A stretch of DNA of 64,000 bases from the NCBI GenBank assembly GCA_947095535.1, contig OX352772.1, forward strand, positions 168,106,613 to 168,170,612. The letters run 5' to 3'. Source of the stretch: Poecilobothrus nobilitatus. Its lineage: Eukaryota; Arthropoda; Insecta; Diptera; Dolichopodidae. The notes under the pieces are model-generated. The model did no database searches. It saw only the letters and a list, made by a program, of their open reading frames with translations, and had not been told where the DNA came from. Positions 21,300-32,257 of the stretch are shown here, piece by piece. How positions within the stretch are numbered: position 1 is the first letter of the stretch; each line of letters opens with the position of its first letter. The translations under genes were made by a program, and so were the position numbers.

Positions 21300-24235
21300 T
21301 TATGGAGGATGAAGGGAAAAATTTAGATAGTTATTTTGAAGAAAGATGTTAGTGTTCTTCTTGAATTTCGATATATCGTACACAAATGAATTACCAACTT
21401 TTGGGAACACATGTGCGGGCATAAGGTTCCATAAACGCGACGTGCACATGACAAACGAATTTCCGAATGCTGTATTGCGCCATCTTGCCAGTTCGACAGT
21501 GTATGGGTGGGCATCTATTGCACTCCTCGTTTCACGTTGGAAAACTTTGAGTGGAGGCATCAATTGTTTTATTTCTTTAGAACAGGTGTTCACGCCTACA
21601 AGGTATCAATAAAAGAGGGTCAATGACCCAACAGTACGGTGATGGCAAAGTGGAATAAGCGTTGAGGTAACACTGGGGTCGCCAATAAGGCGAATAGCTC
21701 TATTTTGCACTTTGTCGAGATAACCCAGCGCTGTTTGGGGTGCTCCAGCCCAAATATGTGCGTTATACTCCATTTTCGGCCTAATGTACATTTTATAGAT
21801 GTTGAGAAGATCGGAAGGAGAAAAGTAAGCTTTACAGCGATACAAGAAACCTAGACATTTAGCAGCATTTTTAGCTATACCAAAAATATTATTTGACCAG
21901 GTCAATTTCTGATTTAACTCGATGCCCAGAATGTTTAAATCTGTTGAGTGCTGCAAAGCTTCACCCTGAAAAGTCAGGTTGGGTGTAGTAGTAGCTACTT
22001 TGCGCGAGATTAAACAGCATTGCGTTTTTTTGGTGTTGAAATCAACTCTGTTGATTTCACACCATTTTTGGATTTTCGCTATATCATTATTTAGATCACT
22101 GATTGTGAAGTTTCTTGCTGTTCTATTAATTTGGTGATTAATACCACAGCGACTATGAAATTCATAGGAAGCTACAAGGGTGCTGTCATCTGTGAAACTA
22201 TGGATTGGATTGGAGGTAATTGAAAGGTCATCGATAAATATTAAGAAGAGAGTGGGGGACAAAACCGATCCCTGAGGGACACCAGCATTAATTATAAAAT
22301 TGTCAGATGAATAACCATCGACAAGTATCCGAATCATGCGATTCGAAAGGAAATCTCCAATCCATTTTAGAAAGACTCTACCTAGTCCTAACGCTTTGCA
22401 TTTTGCTAATAAAGCATCATGCCAGACTCGGTCGAACGCTTTAGAAATATCCAGAGCCAATACATAAGATTCATCAGAATGGTGAAGGCTGATATTCAAC
22501 TTTTCGCAAAAGTAAGTCATGAGATCACCCGTTGAACGACGGGCTTTGAACCCGTATTGTCGATCATGAAGCAAACCTCTACGATCCAGATATTTCAAAA
22601 GCTTCTGGTTTACTATTTTTTCCATTATCTTGGAAAGAACCGAGGTTATAGCAATAGGACGGTAGTTAGAGGGATCGCTTTTATTACCTTTTTTTGGAAT
22701 TGGGAAAACATGCGCAACCTTCCATTGGGTAGGGTGAATACCCGAAGTAAAGGAAAGATAATAAAGATTGTGTAGAGGTTTTGAAATACTTGAATAGGTA
22801 TTTTTAAGAACCATGGTAGTGATACCATCTGGACCGGCTGATTTTTTTGCATCAAGATTTTCAAGATTTTCATCACTGCTCTTGTCCTAAAGTATATTTT
22901 ACCGAGTTGTCAACTTCAGGAACAGTTGGTGGCTTTAAAGTTGACTGAGGCAGTGTCGAGTTGGAAGAGAACTGCTTCCCAAACAAGTTCGCTTTCTCTT
23001 TGGAATCTGACACAATCATGTTATTAATATCAACAAGCGCAGGAAAAGAAAACCCGCTAGCGTCTTCTTTTAAACTTTTTGCAAATGATCAAAAGGATTT
23101 GCTGTTCTTAGGCATGTGGATAAGTTTGCGTTTCAACTTAAGGTTGAATAAGAATTTTTGCCTGTTGATAACTCTCTTGCATCTGTTTCGTACTACTATA
23201 TAGTTTTCTCTGAGAGCCTCCGACCTATTGTTTTGATACAGTTTAAAAGCCTGCTCCTTTTTAAAAATGGCTTCACTGCAAATGCGATTAAACCAAGATT
23301 TGGATTTCCGTATAATAGTTCTCCTTGTGAGGAATAAATAACCTCATTCCAAATAAAATTGTTTCACAAATCGCATTTGCAGCAAAGTCGACATTCCTAT
23401 CGCGGAAGTACAATGACCAATCAAAGGATCTGAAAAAACTGTTAAGACCCTCCCAGTTCGCATGGCTGTATCGCCATACTAATTTCCTCGGAGGAGTCCT
23501 TTGATTGGTAAATGGGCCTACCCGGAAACTTGTTTTAACTAAACAATGGTCGGAGCCACCCAGGGGGAAACCAACTGAAACCACATATTTTTCAGGATGT
23601 GTGGTCAGGAACAGATCCAAGAGGTAGCTATTTCGATCAGCACGATCCGGGATCCTAGTGGGATTTTAGACAAGTTGAGAAAGATGGAAAAGAGATGAAA
23701 ATAGTTCAACTTGTTTCCCAATTGAGTTTTGACTCAGAAAGGTGTTACTAGAAAAGTGAAGCCAGTCTATTATGAATATTAAAATCACCCGCCAGAACAA
23801 TTTCAGTTCCTGGTTATGAATCCAAAATTTCATTGATCTGGTTTGAGAGATTTTCTATTTCCACAACAGTTTCCTCTTCACTTGAGTTGGGTGATCTGTA
23901 TAAGAAACAGAAATGTATGACTTGCTTTCTAACAAGGATTTTACCCAAACATAGTGGAAAGTTGGGCTAGAACATTTGAATTTATTAAGAGTGTTGAAAG
24001 CTGTGTCATTTTTAATATAGATGGCGATACTTCTTTTAGACACGAAATGTGAAACGAGTGTGTAGCCAGTAATATTAAAATTATCATTCTGGCCGTTAAT
24101 TTGAGTTTCACATAGGGTAAGAATTGCTGGTTTGCTAGAATTTAAATGGCAAGTGACGGCATTGAAATTCGTCTGTAAACCGCGTAAATCTACATTAAAA
24201 TTGGTAATTTTGTAAAATTTTAAAAAACAATATAA
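21300..24235 (-). pseudogene. L-D endonuclease-reverse transcriptase ORF
   Basis: The endonuclease pieces are 24043-23855 (SIAIYIKNDTAFNT), then GDFNIHN-like in broken frame, then 23620-23288 (MDLFLTTHPEKYVVSVG, GGSDHCLVKTSFRV). The RT is one open 402-residue block (22814-21606). It holds AHVFPIPKKGNKSDPSNYRP, DRQYGFKARRSTGDLMTY, LALDISKAFDRVWHDALL, NAGVPQGSVLSPTLFLIF and a catalytic site reading FTDDSTL. The thumb has LNILGIELNQKLTW and the end ALGYLDKVQNRAIRLIGDP. The C-terminal domain continues at 21593-21300 (SRLWNLMPAHVFP). Confidence 0.87.
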
Positions 24236-24379
24236 GTAAAAATCAAAAAATTAAAATCTATAATTAGATAAAAAAGTGAAATATCAAATTAAAATTTAAA
24301 TTGATAAAGAAACAATAAAAATTATAAAAATTATATGTGTACGATATGAATACCGCGAGCTTGAAAACACAATTTGTTT

Positions 24380-24416
24380 GTGAATTAAATTAAATTAAAT
24401 TAAATTAAATTAAATG
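24380..24416. repeat. (TTAAA)n microsatellite in the L-D leader
   Basis: About six tandem ttaaa units lie near 24385-24414, within the 5' leader of L-D. Confidence 0.8.
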
Positions 24417-25379
24417 TTTGCCTTGAATGTGCAAATGATTTATAAAACGGTCAACATTTTTTAGCATACACTGTGAAGTGACCTTATTGAACGCAGTTAC
24501 AACCAAAAAACACACCCAAAGCAAGCTTTACGTGCAATACAACAAAAGAAAAAAGAGCACGTTATAGCAAATAAAAATTATTGATTAATTAAGTTGATAT
24601 TTACACACACTATTATAAATAATAGTAAAATTTACAATAATATTAAAGTCTTCTCAAGATCTTTTATGAAAAAGTAAAAGTAAATTAGAATAAGTAAATA
24701 CCACCAGAAATTACAAATTAAAATTACAGTTTAAGTTATGGTGGTATTGATTATTGAGAAGAGAAGAATTGGAACACTGACATCTATCAACGGGATGGAG
24801 TGAGAGGGATATTGTTTTTGCTTTGTTTACAACTAGGAGATTTTAGAAAGAAAAGAACAAAAAAAAAAAAAATTTTAATTTAAATTAATTTGTGAATTGA
24901 TTAATGAAATTAAAATTAAAGTAAACAAAGCAATCGCGCTCGTTGAATTAGAAAAATTTAAAACAAAATAAAATAAATTAGTCAATTTTGAATATACTAA
25001 ATAATAAATAAATATAAAAAAAGTGAAATTAAATAACAAGAAAAAATAATAAATAAATGTGATATTAAAAAAGAAATGTGTTATTAAAAAGAATGTGTTA
25101 TTAAAAAAGCAAAAAGAAAGAGTACTTATCTTATTGCCGCCATTGGAAGTGCAGCCGAGGTTTAAAACGTGTTTTATATTTATTTTGTACCTTTTATTTT
25201 ACACATAATTAAAATTAAAACAAAATAAAAAATATAGATAAAATAAAAAAAAAAGTGAATTTGTTAGTTAAATTAAAATTAAAATAAAATAGATTAAGTT
25301 AAACTTAAAAATTGAGTAAATATTATTTATATTTTTAATTATTCGTAAACGATGTTGTCAAACCGACGGTCAAACCGAG

Positions 25380-25640
25380 AATGTGGAAGATGATCCCATT
25401 GAGTATCTGCTGTTTTATTCATTGTTTCGTTTAATGACGTTGTGAATTGAGTTACTTTGTGATTTATCGTTTTACCAACAAATTCTTGAATGGATGGTCT
25501 TTTACTATTTGTGGGTTCTTTATTTTAAGGAGAATCTGGTGATAGTTGTGTTCGAATTCTTTTTTTAACTGATGAAATCAATAGTTGTTTATTGTCTGCC
25601 AGTTTGATGTTTTGTATGTTCTTTTAAATATCGTTACGGG
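25380..25640 (-). pseudogene. L-C ORF1, N-terminal part
   Basis: The - strand reads NIQNIKLADNKQLLISSVKKR, a stop, and then RPSIQEFVGKTINHKVTQF and ADTQWDHLPHS, where L-D begins. The part ends close to the junction that continues at 21068 on the other side. The continuity is inferred from position and strand, since I found no overlap to prove it. Confidence 0.45.
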
Positions 25641-25659
25641 TAAGTTTATTATATGGTTT

Positions 25660-26460
25660 GTTATTTATTTTAATAATTTTTTATTTTTTATCTTTTTTTT
25701 GTTGTTTTTTATTATTTTGTTTAGCTTTATATTTTAATTTATTTTAATTTTTTATTATCATTCTTATGTTTATTCCAAAAATTCTCAAAAGGTGTCGCAC
25801 TGTTATTGCATATTAAATTTTATTATGGTATGTATAACACTTTCAGTGTGACATATGAGGTTATATTTAAATTTACAAAATGCTTTGCTTTTTTATTTAT
25901 CTAATTTTTTGTTGTTGATTATTAAAAACAGTTTTTAATATTTTTGTTTTATCAGTGTTATTATTAGTTTATTTTAATTGTTAAAAAGATTATTTAGTTA
26001 TATGTAGTTACTAATTATTACACTTTTAATTTTTTTGTGCACAAAAATTTTAATCTGCTTTCTTAATAATTGTTAGAGAAATTTGTTAAAATTCAGTTTA
26101 TCAAAAAATTTTTTTTTTTTTGTTGTTTTTAATAATGTTAGTTTTGTTTTTTTGTTAATGCTTTTTTGTTTTTATCTTTAGAATAACTTTTTATCGTGTT
26201 ATTATTAGTTTATTTTAATTGTTAAAAAGAAATTATTTAGTTATTTGCATTTATCCATTAATTTTTGAAATTTTATTTTCCACTGTCATTTCTTTTGCAA
26301 GGCAACTATACTATTAATTTTTGTGCTTTATATTTACTATATTAAGAATTATATTTATTTGGTTTTTTTTTTGTTTATTTTTATATCTATAAACCCTTTT
26401 CCTTTAAATAAATAATTTTTATTATAATAATTTATTTTCCGATGTATAAAAAGAAAACAC
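25660..26460. other. AT-rich stretch with a direct repeat
   Basis: There are no coding signs. A segment of about 45 bp (gttattattagtttattttaattgttaaaaaga...ttatttagttat) occurs near 25957 and again near 26197, about 240 bp apart. It may be the 5' leader of L-C or separate debris. Confidence 0.5.
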
Positions 26461-26469
26461 GTCCGTTCG

Positions 26470-27136
26470 ACCCGAATTATAAATGACCAACATTTTTTCT
26501 ATAGCGACCATTATTGAAACTGCTATCTTTATCAATTAATAGAAAACCATAATTATCATTGAGCAGCATACACTCAATTTTCTAAAATCAATGTAAGTCA
26601 TATCAGAATTTACAAGATCGTTATAGATATATTTTAAATTTAAATCATCTTGCTTGAATATGAGCAAAAAGTTTGCATTATCTCTAACTAAATGCTTTGG
26701 AATTTTGATATAAGATTGATATAAATAGAAGCTATTTACTCCTTGATGACGCCCCATACAAAAATAGGCTCTTACGCTATCTTGCTTATCGCAAGTTACA
26801 TCATCAAATATAAATATTGAGTTTGGCTGAGATTCTGATGGATTAATTACGTCAACATTATTTGAAAATTCATTATATCTTATTCCTTTGATTGGTTTTA
26901 TTACTTTTTTTAAATATTTATATTTAGGTTAATGCAATGATTTTGAGTAAGTATATATATTTTGAAATTTCAGTCCTTTTGAATCTAGAAGCATACTCAC
27001 CACCACAATTTGACGGTCCAATTATGAATCCTCTTATACTATTTCGAAAGAATTCTCCATGTTTTTGTATTGTTCTCTTAGAATTTTGTTCAAAATCTTT
27101 TACTTTTATCGCAATATCTACTTTTATAAATTTCAT
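26470..27136 (-). pseudogene. Polinton genome-packaging ATPase (FtsK/HerA-like), lineage 1
   Basis: The start is MKFIKVDIAIKVKDFEQN. The Walker A region reads FIIGPSNCGG, where the family has GPSNCGKT, and the frame is lost right after it. It resumes as GIRYNEFSNNVDVI, then NSIFIFDDVTCDKQDS (Walker B, IFIFDD). The 26757 block follows (MGRHQGVNSFYLYQSYIKI, LIFKQDDLNLKYIYND). It ends with FLLIDKDSSFNNGRYRKN in another frame near 26470. Such ATPases pump the genome into capsids. It is divergent from the + strand virion genes that start at 27240. Confidence 0.85.
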
Positions 27137-27239
27137 CTTTAAACTAATAGAATAATATTGTTGTTTTAAATGATATTAATGAGTTTCTTTGAAAGGTGTT
27201 TAGTATTTGATTAACTTCCTTAAACTAAACCACAAATCT

Positions 27240-27996
27240 AGTTTGGCACTAATAAGTAAATTGCCATTTGAAGCGTATTTACTTGGTTATAATTATTGTT
27301 GACCTGGAACAAACCTGTCAAAACGGTTAGCTCGAAGTGATAAAGGAATTAATCGTTTAAATGAGGCTTGTCGTGACCATGATATAGCATATTCTCAAAA
27401 TACTGATCAAAATAAACGTCATATAACTGATAACGTACTTGCAGAAAGAGCTTGGCAAAGAGTCAAAGCTAAAGATTCAGGTAGGAAAAAGCTAGGAAAA
27501 AAAGCGAATGCTCTTGTAGTTACAAACGCTATGAAAGTTAAATTCGGTATGGGGTTGAAAAAGAAAACTGTAAAAAAACAAAAACAACAACAAAACAGAA
27601 AAAGATCATCGAAAAATGTTATAAAAGAAGCAAAAACAGCAGTTCAGACTTTAAAAAAGGTAATGAATGATGGAAATATTATAAAAATTGCTTTGCATGC
27701 AGCTCGAAATTTTCAAAAGGACAAACAAATGCAATTGATATACCTCGAATTATTCCAATGCCTAAAATTGGTGGTATTTTACCTTTTATCTAATTTTTGC
27801 TGGCTTATCAGTTGTTGGAGCACTTATATGTGCCGCTGCATATCTAAGGCTGTTAACCTGCGCAAAATCAGTTAAAAGAAAGTGAACGTCATAATAAAAT
27901 GATGGAAGCAATAGCATTAAAAGGGGGCAATGAATTACACTTAAAACCATATAAAAAAGAGTTAGATCTTTATTTGAACCCAAAAAGTATTAAATG
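27240..27996 (+). pseudogene. Minor virion protein with phospholipase A2-like domain
   Basis: After LPFEAYLLGYNYC a stop codon (TGA) stands where the family has the Gly of the calcium loop YCGPGT. The sequence then reads PGTNLSKRLARSD, INRLNEACRDHDIAYSQ with the His-Asp catalytic pair and Tyr intact. A basic middle comes next (GMGLKKKTVKKQKQQQNRKR). A C-terminal part crosses a frameshift near 27715 (IPRIIPMPKIGGILPFI, then ESERHNKMMEAIALK, LHLKPYKKELDLYLNP). In parvoviruses and Polintons this domain helps virions leave endosomes. The protease gene follows at once. Confidence 0.8.
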
Positions 27997-28410
27997 ACCA
28001 CTTACAAATTATAATTTAGAAAAATTTGGTAAAACATACTTGAAACATTTTCGAGGGGTTTTTATGAAAGACAATTTACCTGCAAACAAACCTTTTAAAT
28101 TTGAATGTGGTATAGTAAATTTAGTTAATTCTATTGGAAGTGGAACACATTGGGTACATTATTTTAACAATGCAGAAATAACACAATATTTTGATAGTTT
28201 TGGGAATTTACGTCCACCATTAGAAGTAATTAAATATTTAGGTGATAAGCGTGTATATAATTATAATAAATATCAAAACTTTAATACATATAATGGTCAT
28301 TTATTTATTTATTTATTTATATTCAGGTACCGTGGTACATAAATGTGCCAGGTAGCTATAACCTTGGTCATTTATGTTTAGAATTTTTATTTCATATTGT
28401 TAAAAAATAA
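27997..28410 (+). pseudogene. Adenovirus-like cysteine protease, lineage 1, interrupted
   Basis: The region reads LTNYNLEKFGKTYLKHFRGV, then ECGIVNLVN, GSGTHWVHYF (catalytic His), TQYFDSFG (acidic partner) and YNKYQNFNTYN. A 65-bp insertion splits the end (28293-28357), after which GHLCLEFLFHIVKK-like sequence resumes. In relatives a Cys precedes GHLCL. Here Asn is followed directly by Gly, so the nucleophile codon seems to be missing. This protease class matures adenovirus-like capsids. Confidence 0.75.
28293..28357 (-). mobile_element. Short LINE 3' fragment inserted in the protease gene
   Basis: The insert begins with a (TTTA)n tract and holds ttcaggtaccgtggtac. It is flanked by ggtcattta on both sides, at about 28291 and 28355, a target-site duplication. 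The TTTA tail on + implies a - strand retroelement end, like that of L-A. Confidence 0.6.
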
Positions 28411-28753
28411 ATTATTAAAGCAAAATATTCAGTAAATAAAACATAAAGAAAAACGAAAATAAATTTTTTTTTATTATTATATATAGCTTTATTAAAACTA
28501 ATCTGCATTAATAATTTTGTTCAAGTACAAGGTAATTTCTTCTTTCTTTCTTTCTATTTGAATAAAAAGAAATATAAAACTAGCTGATAAAGAATAATTA
28601 GAATTTAGTTATAATACAAGAAATTTAAAGAAAAATTAGAATTAGAAATATTATATATGTATACATTTATTATGATGATGATGATGAATTAACCTTAAAA
28701 ATCTATAAAAGCAGGATATATTTGCGAAATACCTCATTATTTCAATTAAAGAC
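28411..28753. other. AT-rich intergenic stretch
   Basis: It holds ctttctttctttct and (gat)n short repeats and a possible leader just before the ATG at 28754. I see no gene in it. Confidence 0.4.
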
Positions 28754-29322
28754 ATGTCAATAACATTAACTTTAAACGGAAACTCTTCCATATTAACAAC
28801 TAATTATTTTCCTCCTATAGATCTAAAGCGGAGAGAATACACCTGTGATTTAGTAGATTTACAAACATATAATTCAATACCGAATGTAGATGAGGAAAAT
28901 AATATATTTATTATTGATAATAAATCCATAATTCTTCCCACAGGTTCATATGAAATTGGAGATATTGAAGCATTTCTCAGAAAAAAATTTAATATTGTTA
29001 AAACAGACAATGAGAAGTTAATTATATAAGAACTAATAATAATACATTAAAATGTGAAATTTTTGCCGATAAGGAAATTAATTTTGAAAGAGAAGATACT
29101 ATTGGTAAATTATTAGGTTTTAGCAGAAAAAGATTATTACCAAACAAATGGCATACTTCAGATCTTTTTGTTGATATTAATAAAATAAACATAATAAAAG
29201 TGGAATGAAATATTATTTCCGGACCTTATATTAATGGAGCAGAGTTCATATTTTACATGAATTTTCTATTAACGTTAGTCCTGGTTATAAAATAATTGAA
29301 GTTCCTAATAAACAAATAAAAC
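28754..29322 (+). pseudogene. Polinton minor virion protein (penton-like), truncated
   Basis: The intact first 92 residues read MSITLTLNGNSSILTTNYF, LKRREYTCDLVDLQTYNSIP, ENNIFIIDNK and TGSYEIGDIEAFLRKKF, a pattern I know from a conserved Polinton virion gene. After the stop at 29027 the reading continues in another frame (LKCEIFADKEINFEREDTIG, LLGFSRKRLLPNKWH, DLFVDINKINIIKVE, NIISGPYING). It breaks off at about 29322, before the usual C-terminal strands. Whether it is the penton proper or a second jelly-roll protein I cannot say. Confidence 0.65.
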
Positions 29323-29560
29323 TTATTTTTTGAAAATTTAGAATATATCTCCTGTAAGTACAATACTTCATATTTGATGTTTTCTGGCACATCATACATT
29401 GAAGTGAAGGTTATTCTTTTATTGATATCCTCCAAAAATGTTTTTATATCATCTTCTTCTTTTTTTGCTTCATGATCTACATCAACCATGAAGCTCTCCA
29501 ACATGTCATTCCCCTCTTCATGACTTATTCTAATTCTTTTGTTTGATTTACGCTTTTTTT
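29253..29560 (-). pseudogene. Fragment of a basic nuclear-type protein, BESS-like segment (weak)
   Basis: The - strand reads KKKRKSNKRIRISHEEGND, then VDVDHEAKKEEDDIKTFLED and NIKYEVLYLQEIYSKF. A Lys/Arg cluster followed by an acidic patch and DDIKTFL...YEVLYLQEI loosely resembles the C-terminal BESS motif of MADF-BESS proteins. The Polinton gene at left is cut where this begins. The resemblance is weak. Confidence 0.25.
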
Positions 29561-29879
29561 TTTTTTTTTAAATTAATTACCTTTTAATTCAAATGTTCTG
29601 TGGCTAGTGTGACCTTAAGAAAACTATAGTTCTATTTATATGGAAACTTAAAAAAGAAAAAATTAGTTTTATAAATTTTTATCAAAAACTTATGAAAATT
29701 AAATTTGAAATTGCGATAAGAAATGAAATAATTTCCGTCCAGTAAATGATATTATTTAATAAAAAAAAAATATTAATATTAATATTAAAATTTAAAAGAA
29801 TGAAGAAAAAAGTATTTTTGATTATATTATTTGAATTTAGTTAATTAAAAACCATTAAAGAGATACTACAACTATCAAT
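29561..29879. other. AT-rich stretch, no feature seen
   Basis: It contains a T-run, an A-run and (att)n-like sequence near 29770. It may carry the promoter of the ORF at 29880. Confidence 0.35.
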
Positions 29880-30140
29880 ATGGGCAGAATCCAAGTTTTA
29901 TTTGAATATTGGAAATGCGATTTAAGATTAACAACTTACCATTGCGTAGAGCATAAAACAGATGATATTGAGTATATATTAGAACATAAAATATATACGA
30001 ACTTAGAGGACTTTGCTGACTATATCGTACGTAACAGTAGGTTAATTAAATGTTTTTCTGCACATTGTGAAACCATTTTGTTCAGAGAAACTGCCGAACC
30101 TGTACAGATTCCTGAAATTGATTTTACAAATGAATTGTAA
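29880..30140 (+). CDS. 86-aa ORF, unknown (Polinton accessory candidate)
   Basis: The ORF is intact, starting MGRIQVLFEYWKCDLRLTTY, with VEHKTDDIEYILEHKI, FADYIVRNS and FSAHCETILF and an acidic end. It is soluble in appearance, with four Cys (WKCD, YHCVE, KCF, HCE) and no membrane segment. An AATAAA-like signal (aataaacaaaaaaattaataaag) follows within 40 bp. It lies just beyond the lineage-1 virion genes on the same strand. I do not recognise the family. Confidence 0.5.
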   Translation: MGRIQVLFEYWKCDLRLTTYHCVEHKTDDIEYILEHKIYTNLEDFADYIVRNSRLIKCFSAHCETILFRETAEPVQIPEIDFTNEL

Positions 30141-30359
30141 AAGATATTTTAATATAATAAACAAAAAAATTAATAAAGAATATATTTATAGTTTTAAAAT
30201 ATATGCTTTCTTTTATTTTAATTTTTCTAATTACAGAATACATCTGTAACTGTCAAAGTTATAACATATTAATTATTTATCTTTAACATATTAGTTATTA
30301 CATATTATTTATTTAATTTTTTACTTATTTTAATTTTTTATTTACATTTTTTTTTCTTC

Positions 30360-30872
30360 TTATGGAATATTCTTATTACTCCAGGTATAAGTTTTAACAT
30401 TGTCTTCTAATATATATTTCTTATCATCAAAACAACTTAAAGCTATTTTATTCAATTGTTGTATATATATTGGATGTAATTCAGATTTAAAAACTAACAT
30501 ATTTCTATATAGTATTGTTCGATTTCGTAAGGAATTTCTATAATCATCTATACTCAAACCATCAACTACATATTTTTTTAATTCCTTTAGATTTTTTAAT
30601 AATTTTGTCTTCAATAGTTTTGATGGAATACATTTCGAGCGTAAACCAATAAATTCTGATATTATTTTTCCATTCAACTCATCTTTAAAAAGGCCTAAAA
30701 CTTTTTTATTTACTTGAGGAAAATCAAATGGGATATTTGGCTGGTAGTCTGAAGTATAAAAATATTTGTGGAGAATGGAGATCATTCTTAATATCTGCAT
30801 AAAAATTATTCGTATTTATTGTATATATAAAACTATCCGTATCCATATAATTGAGTGTAACATTATCTCGAA
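30360..30872 (-). pseudogene. DNA polymerase B fragment of a second Polinton lineage
   Basis: From 30872 the - strand reads FRDNVTLNYMDTDSFIYTI (palm motif C, intact DTDS), then FYADIKNDL. After a frame change the 30800-30360 ORF gives YFYTSDYQPNIPFDFPQVNK, LGLFKDELNGKIISEFIGLR, FKSELHPIYIQQLNKIALS and CFDDKKYI. This motif C context (MDTDSFIYT) differs from that of the polymerase at 31490 (YYDTDSIIY), so it belongs to another lineage. Only the C-terminal third remains. Confidence 0.75.
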
Positions 30873-30955
30873 ATTTTTGCATTACCTCCAACTAAATGCG
30901 TTGGAATTTTTGTATAAGATTGACATAAATAGAAGCTATCTACTCCTTGATGACA
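30873..30955 (-). pseudogene. ATPase fragment fused to the polymerase fragment
   Basis: The + strand text tgcattacctccaactaaatgcg...ctactccttgatgac closely matches 26680-26757 of the lineage-1 ATPase (region reading HQGVNSFYLYQSY). It joins the polymerase fragment directly, so the two genes were brought together by rearrangement. Confidence 0.7.
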
Positions 30956-31019
30956 CCAGTAGATAGGTAGGCACTTGGGCCAGACAGGTCAGTAAGTCAA
31001 GTCACCAGGAAGTAGATCA

Positions 31020-32074
31020 AGGTCACCCGGAAGTAGGTCAATAATGTTTTCCTGCTGTAAAAGATGTAGCTTGGAAATTAATAATGATGACTGCTCTCAT
31101 GATAATCGTAGTAGGTCAATTTTAGGAACATGGGTTATAGATGAAGTAAGAGAAGCAATTAAACAGGGATACAAAATTGTGCAAATATACGAGGTATGGG
31201 AGTATACTGTTAAACAATTTAATTTCCTTACATCACAACAAGGAATTTTCACTGAAATGATGAACAAGTTCCTTAAAATTAAACAAAAAGCTTCTGGTTG
31301 GCCTAGTTTTTGTAGAACACCAAAGAAATAGTGCAAATATTTAGAAAAATTTTCCAAAGTGGAAGGCATAAATTTACAGTTTAACGAAATAGAAAAAAAT
31401 CCTGGACTTAGATCATTAGCTAAATTAATGTTAAACTCTTTCTGGGGTAAATTTGGGCAGAGAGAAAATAACTCCAATAAACTCCAATTTTGGTAAATTG
31501 GGAATATAAAGAAGAAACAGCTGAAACATTATTAACAGTTAACGTTTGTATAGCTGCTTACACTACCACACAAGCTCGTTTAAAATTGTATTTTTATTTA
31601 AACAATTTGAAAGAACGAGTTTTGTATTACGATACTGATTCAATAATATATGTAGCCCGTGAAGGAGAATATAATCCTACAACAGGAGTTTTCATAGGAG
31701 ATATGACAGATGAGATTGACGAATATGGAATAGAAAGTTACAATACAGAATTTGTCAGTGGGAGTGCAAAGAACTATGCACACAAAATATGTAGTACCAA
31801 CTCCAAATGTGAAAAAACTGTTTGCAAAGTCAAAGGTATTCGTTTAAATTATAACGCTTCACAAGAAATGAATTTTGGCTCTATGAAACAATTAGTTAAA
31901 AACTTAAACAATTTTCAACAAATAAATATAACATTTCCTAGTATTCGTCGAACATACGATCACAAAGTCATCACTGTTCCTGAAAGAAAGACATATCGAA
32001 TAAATTCCAGAAAACGAGTTTTTGCAAATGATTATACTTCAGTTCCTTATGGCTTCAAAAAGAAAAAAATTTAA
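31020..32074 (+). pseudogene. Polinton DNA polymerase B, copy 3 (C-terminal half, catalytic motif intact)
   Basis: The piece starts with CCKRCSLEINNDDCSHD, then SILGTWVIDEVREAIKQGY and IYEVWEY. It reads through IKQKASGWPSF, a frame change near 31330, NPGLRSLAKLMLNSFWGKFG (motif B) and a second change near 31480. The open 194-residue block has VCIAAYTTTQARL, VLYYDTDSIIYVA (motif C), GDMTDEIDEYG, FVSGSAKNYAHK and the C-terminal SVPYGFKKKKI. Exonuclease and motif A regions are absent. Integrase follows on the same strand after 190 bp. Confidence 0.88.
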
Positions 32075-32257
32075 AAATTATTGTTAATATATTGTAAAAA
32101 TTTTGGATTTTAAACTATTAAATTACAGTATTGAAAAAAAATCTTTTAATTTTACAGTTTTTAATTTTCAGAATATAGTCGAAAATTTATTTACATAATA
32201 TATGTATATATATATTTTATTCAAATTCACAGTTGCAGTTTAACTTTTTAATAATAA

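Larger units (their letters stand above)
21070..25378 (-). mobile_element. L-D: non-LTR retrotransposon, near full length, nested in L-C ORF1
   Basis: The 3' end at about 21070-21105 is a T-rich tract on + (poly-A on -). The 5' end near 25378 is placed by alignment with L-E (tcggtttgaccgtcggtttgacaac against tcagtaacctttgaagtgacaac). Both have about 1 kb of AT-rich 5' leader that includes a conserved ggctgcact(t)ccaatggcggcaa (about 25160 here, 43370 in L-E). The leader has no recognisable ORF1. Endonuclease and RT follow. Confidence 0.82.
16815..25660 (-). mobile_element. L-C: long non-LTR retrotransposon with ORF1 and ORF2, split by L-D
   Basis: On - the order is ORF1 N-terminus (25640-25380), insertion of L-D (25378-21070), rest of ORF1 (21068-20627), ORF2 endonuclease (20412-19870), linker and RT (19866-18240), and C-terminal region with a Cys/His motif (17519-17256). 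The 3' UTR holds three repeats of about 118 bp, and the element ends at the (TAA)n tract. The clade is uncertain; the general form is that of I/R1/Jockey-like two-ORF elements. The 5' boundary near 25660 is approximate. Confidence 0.8.
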
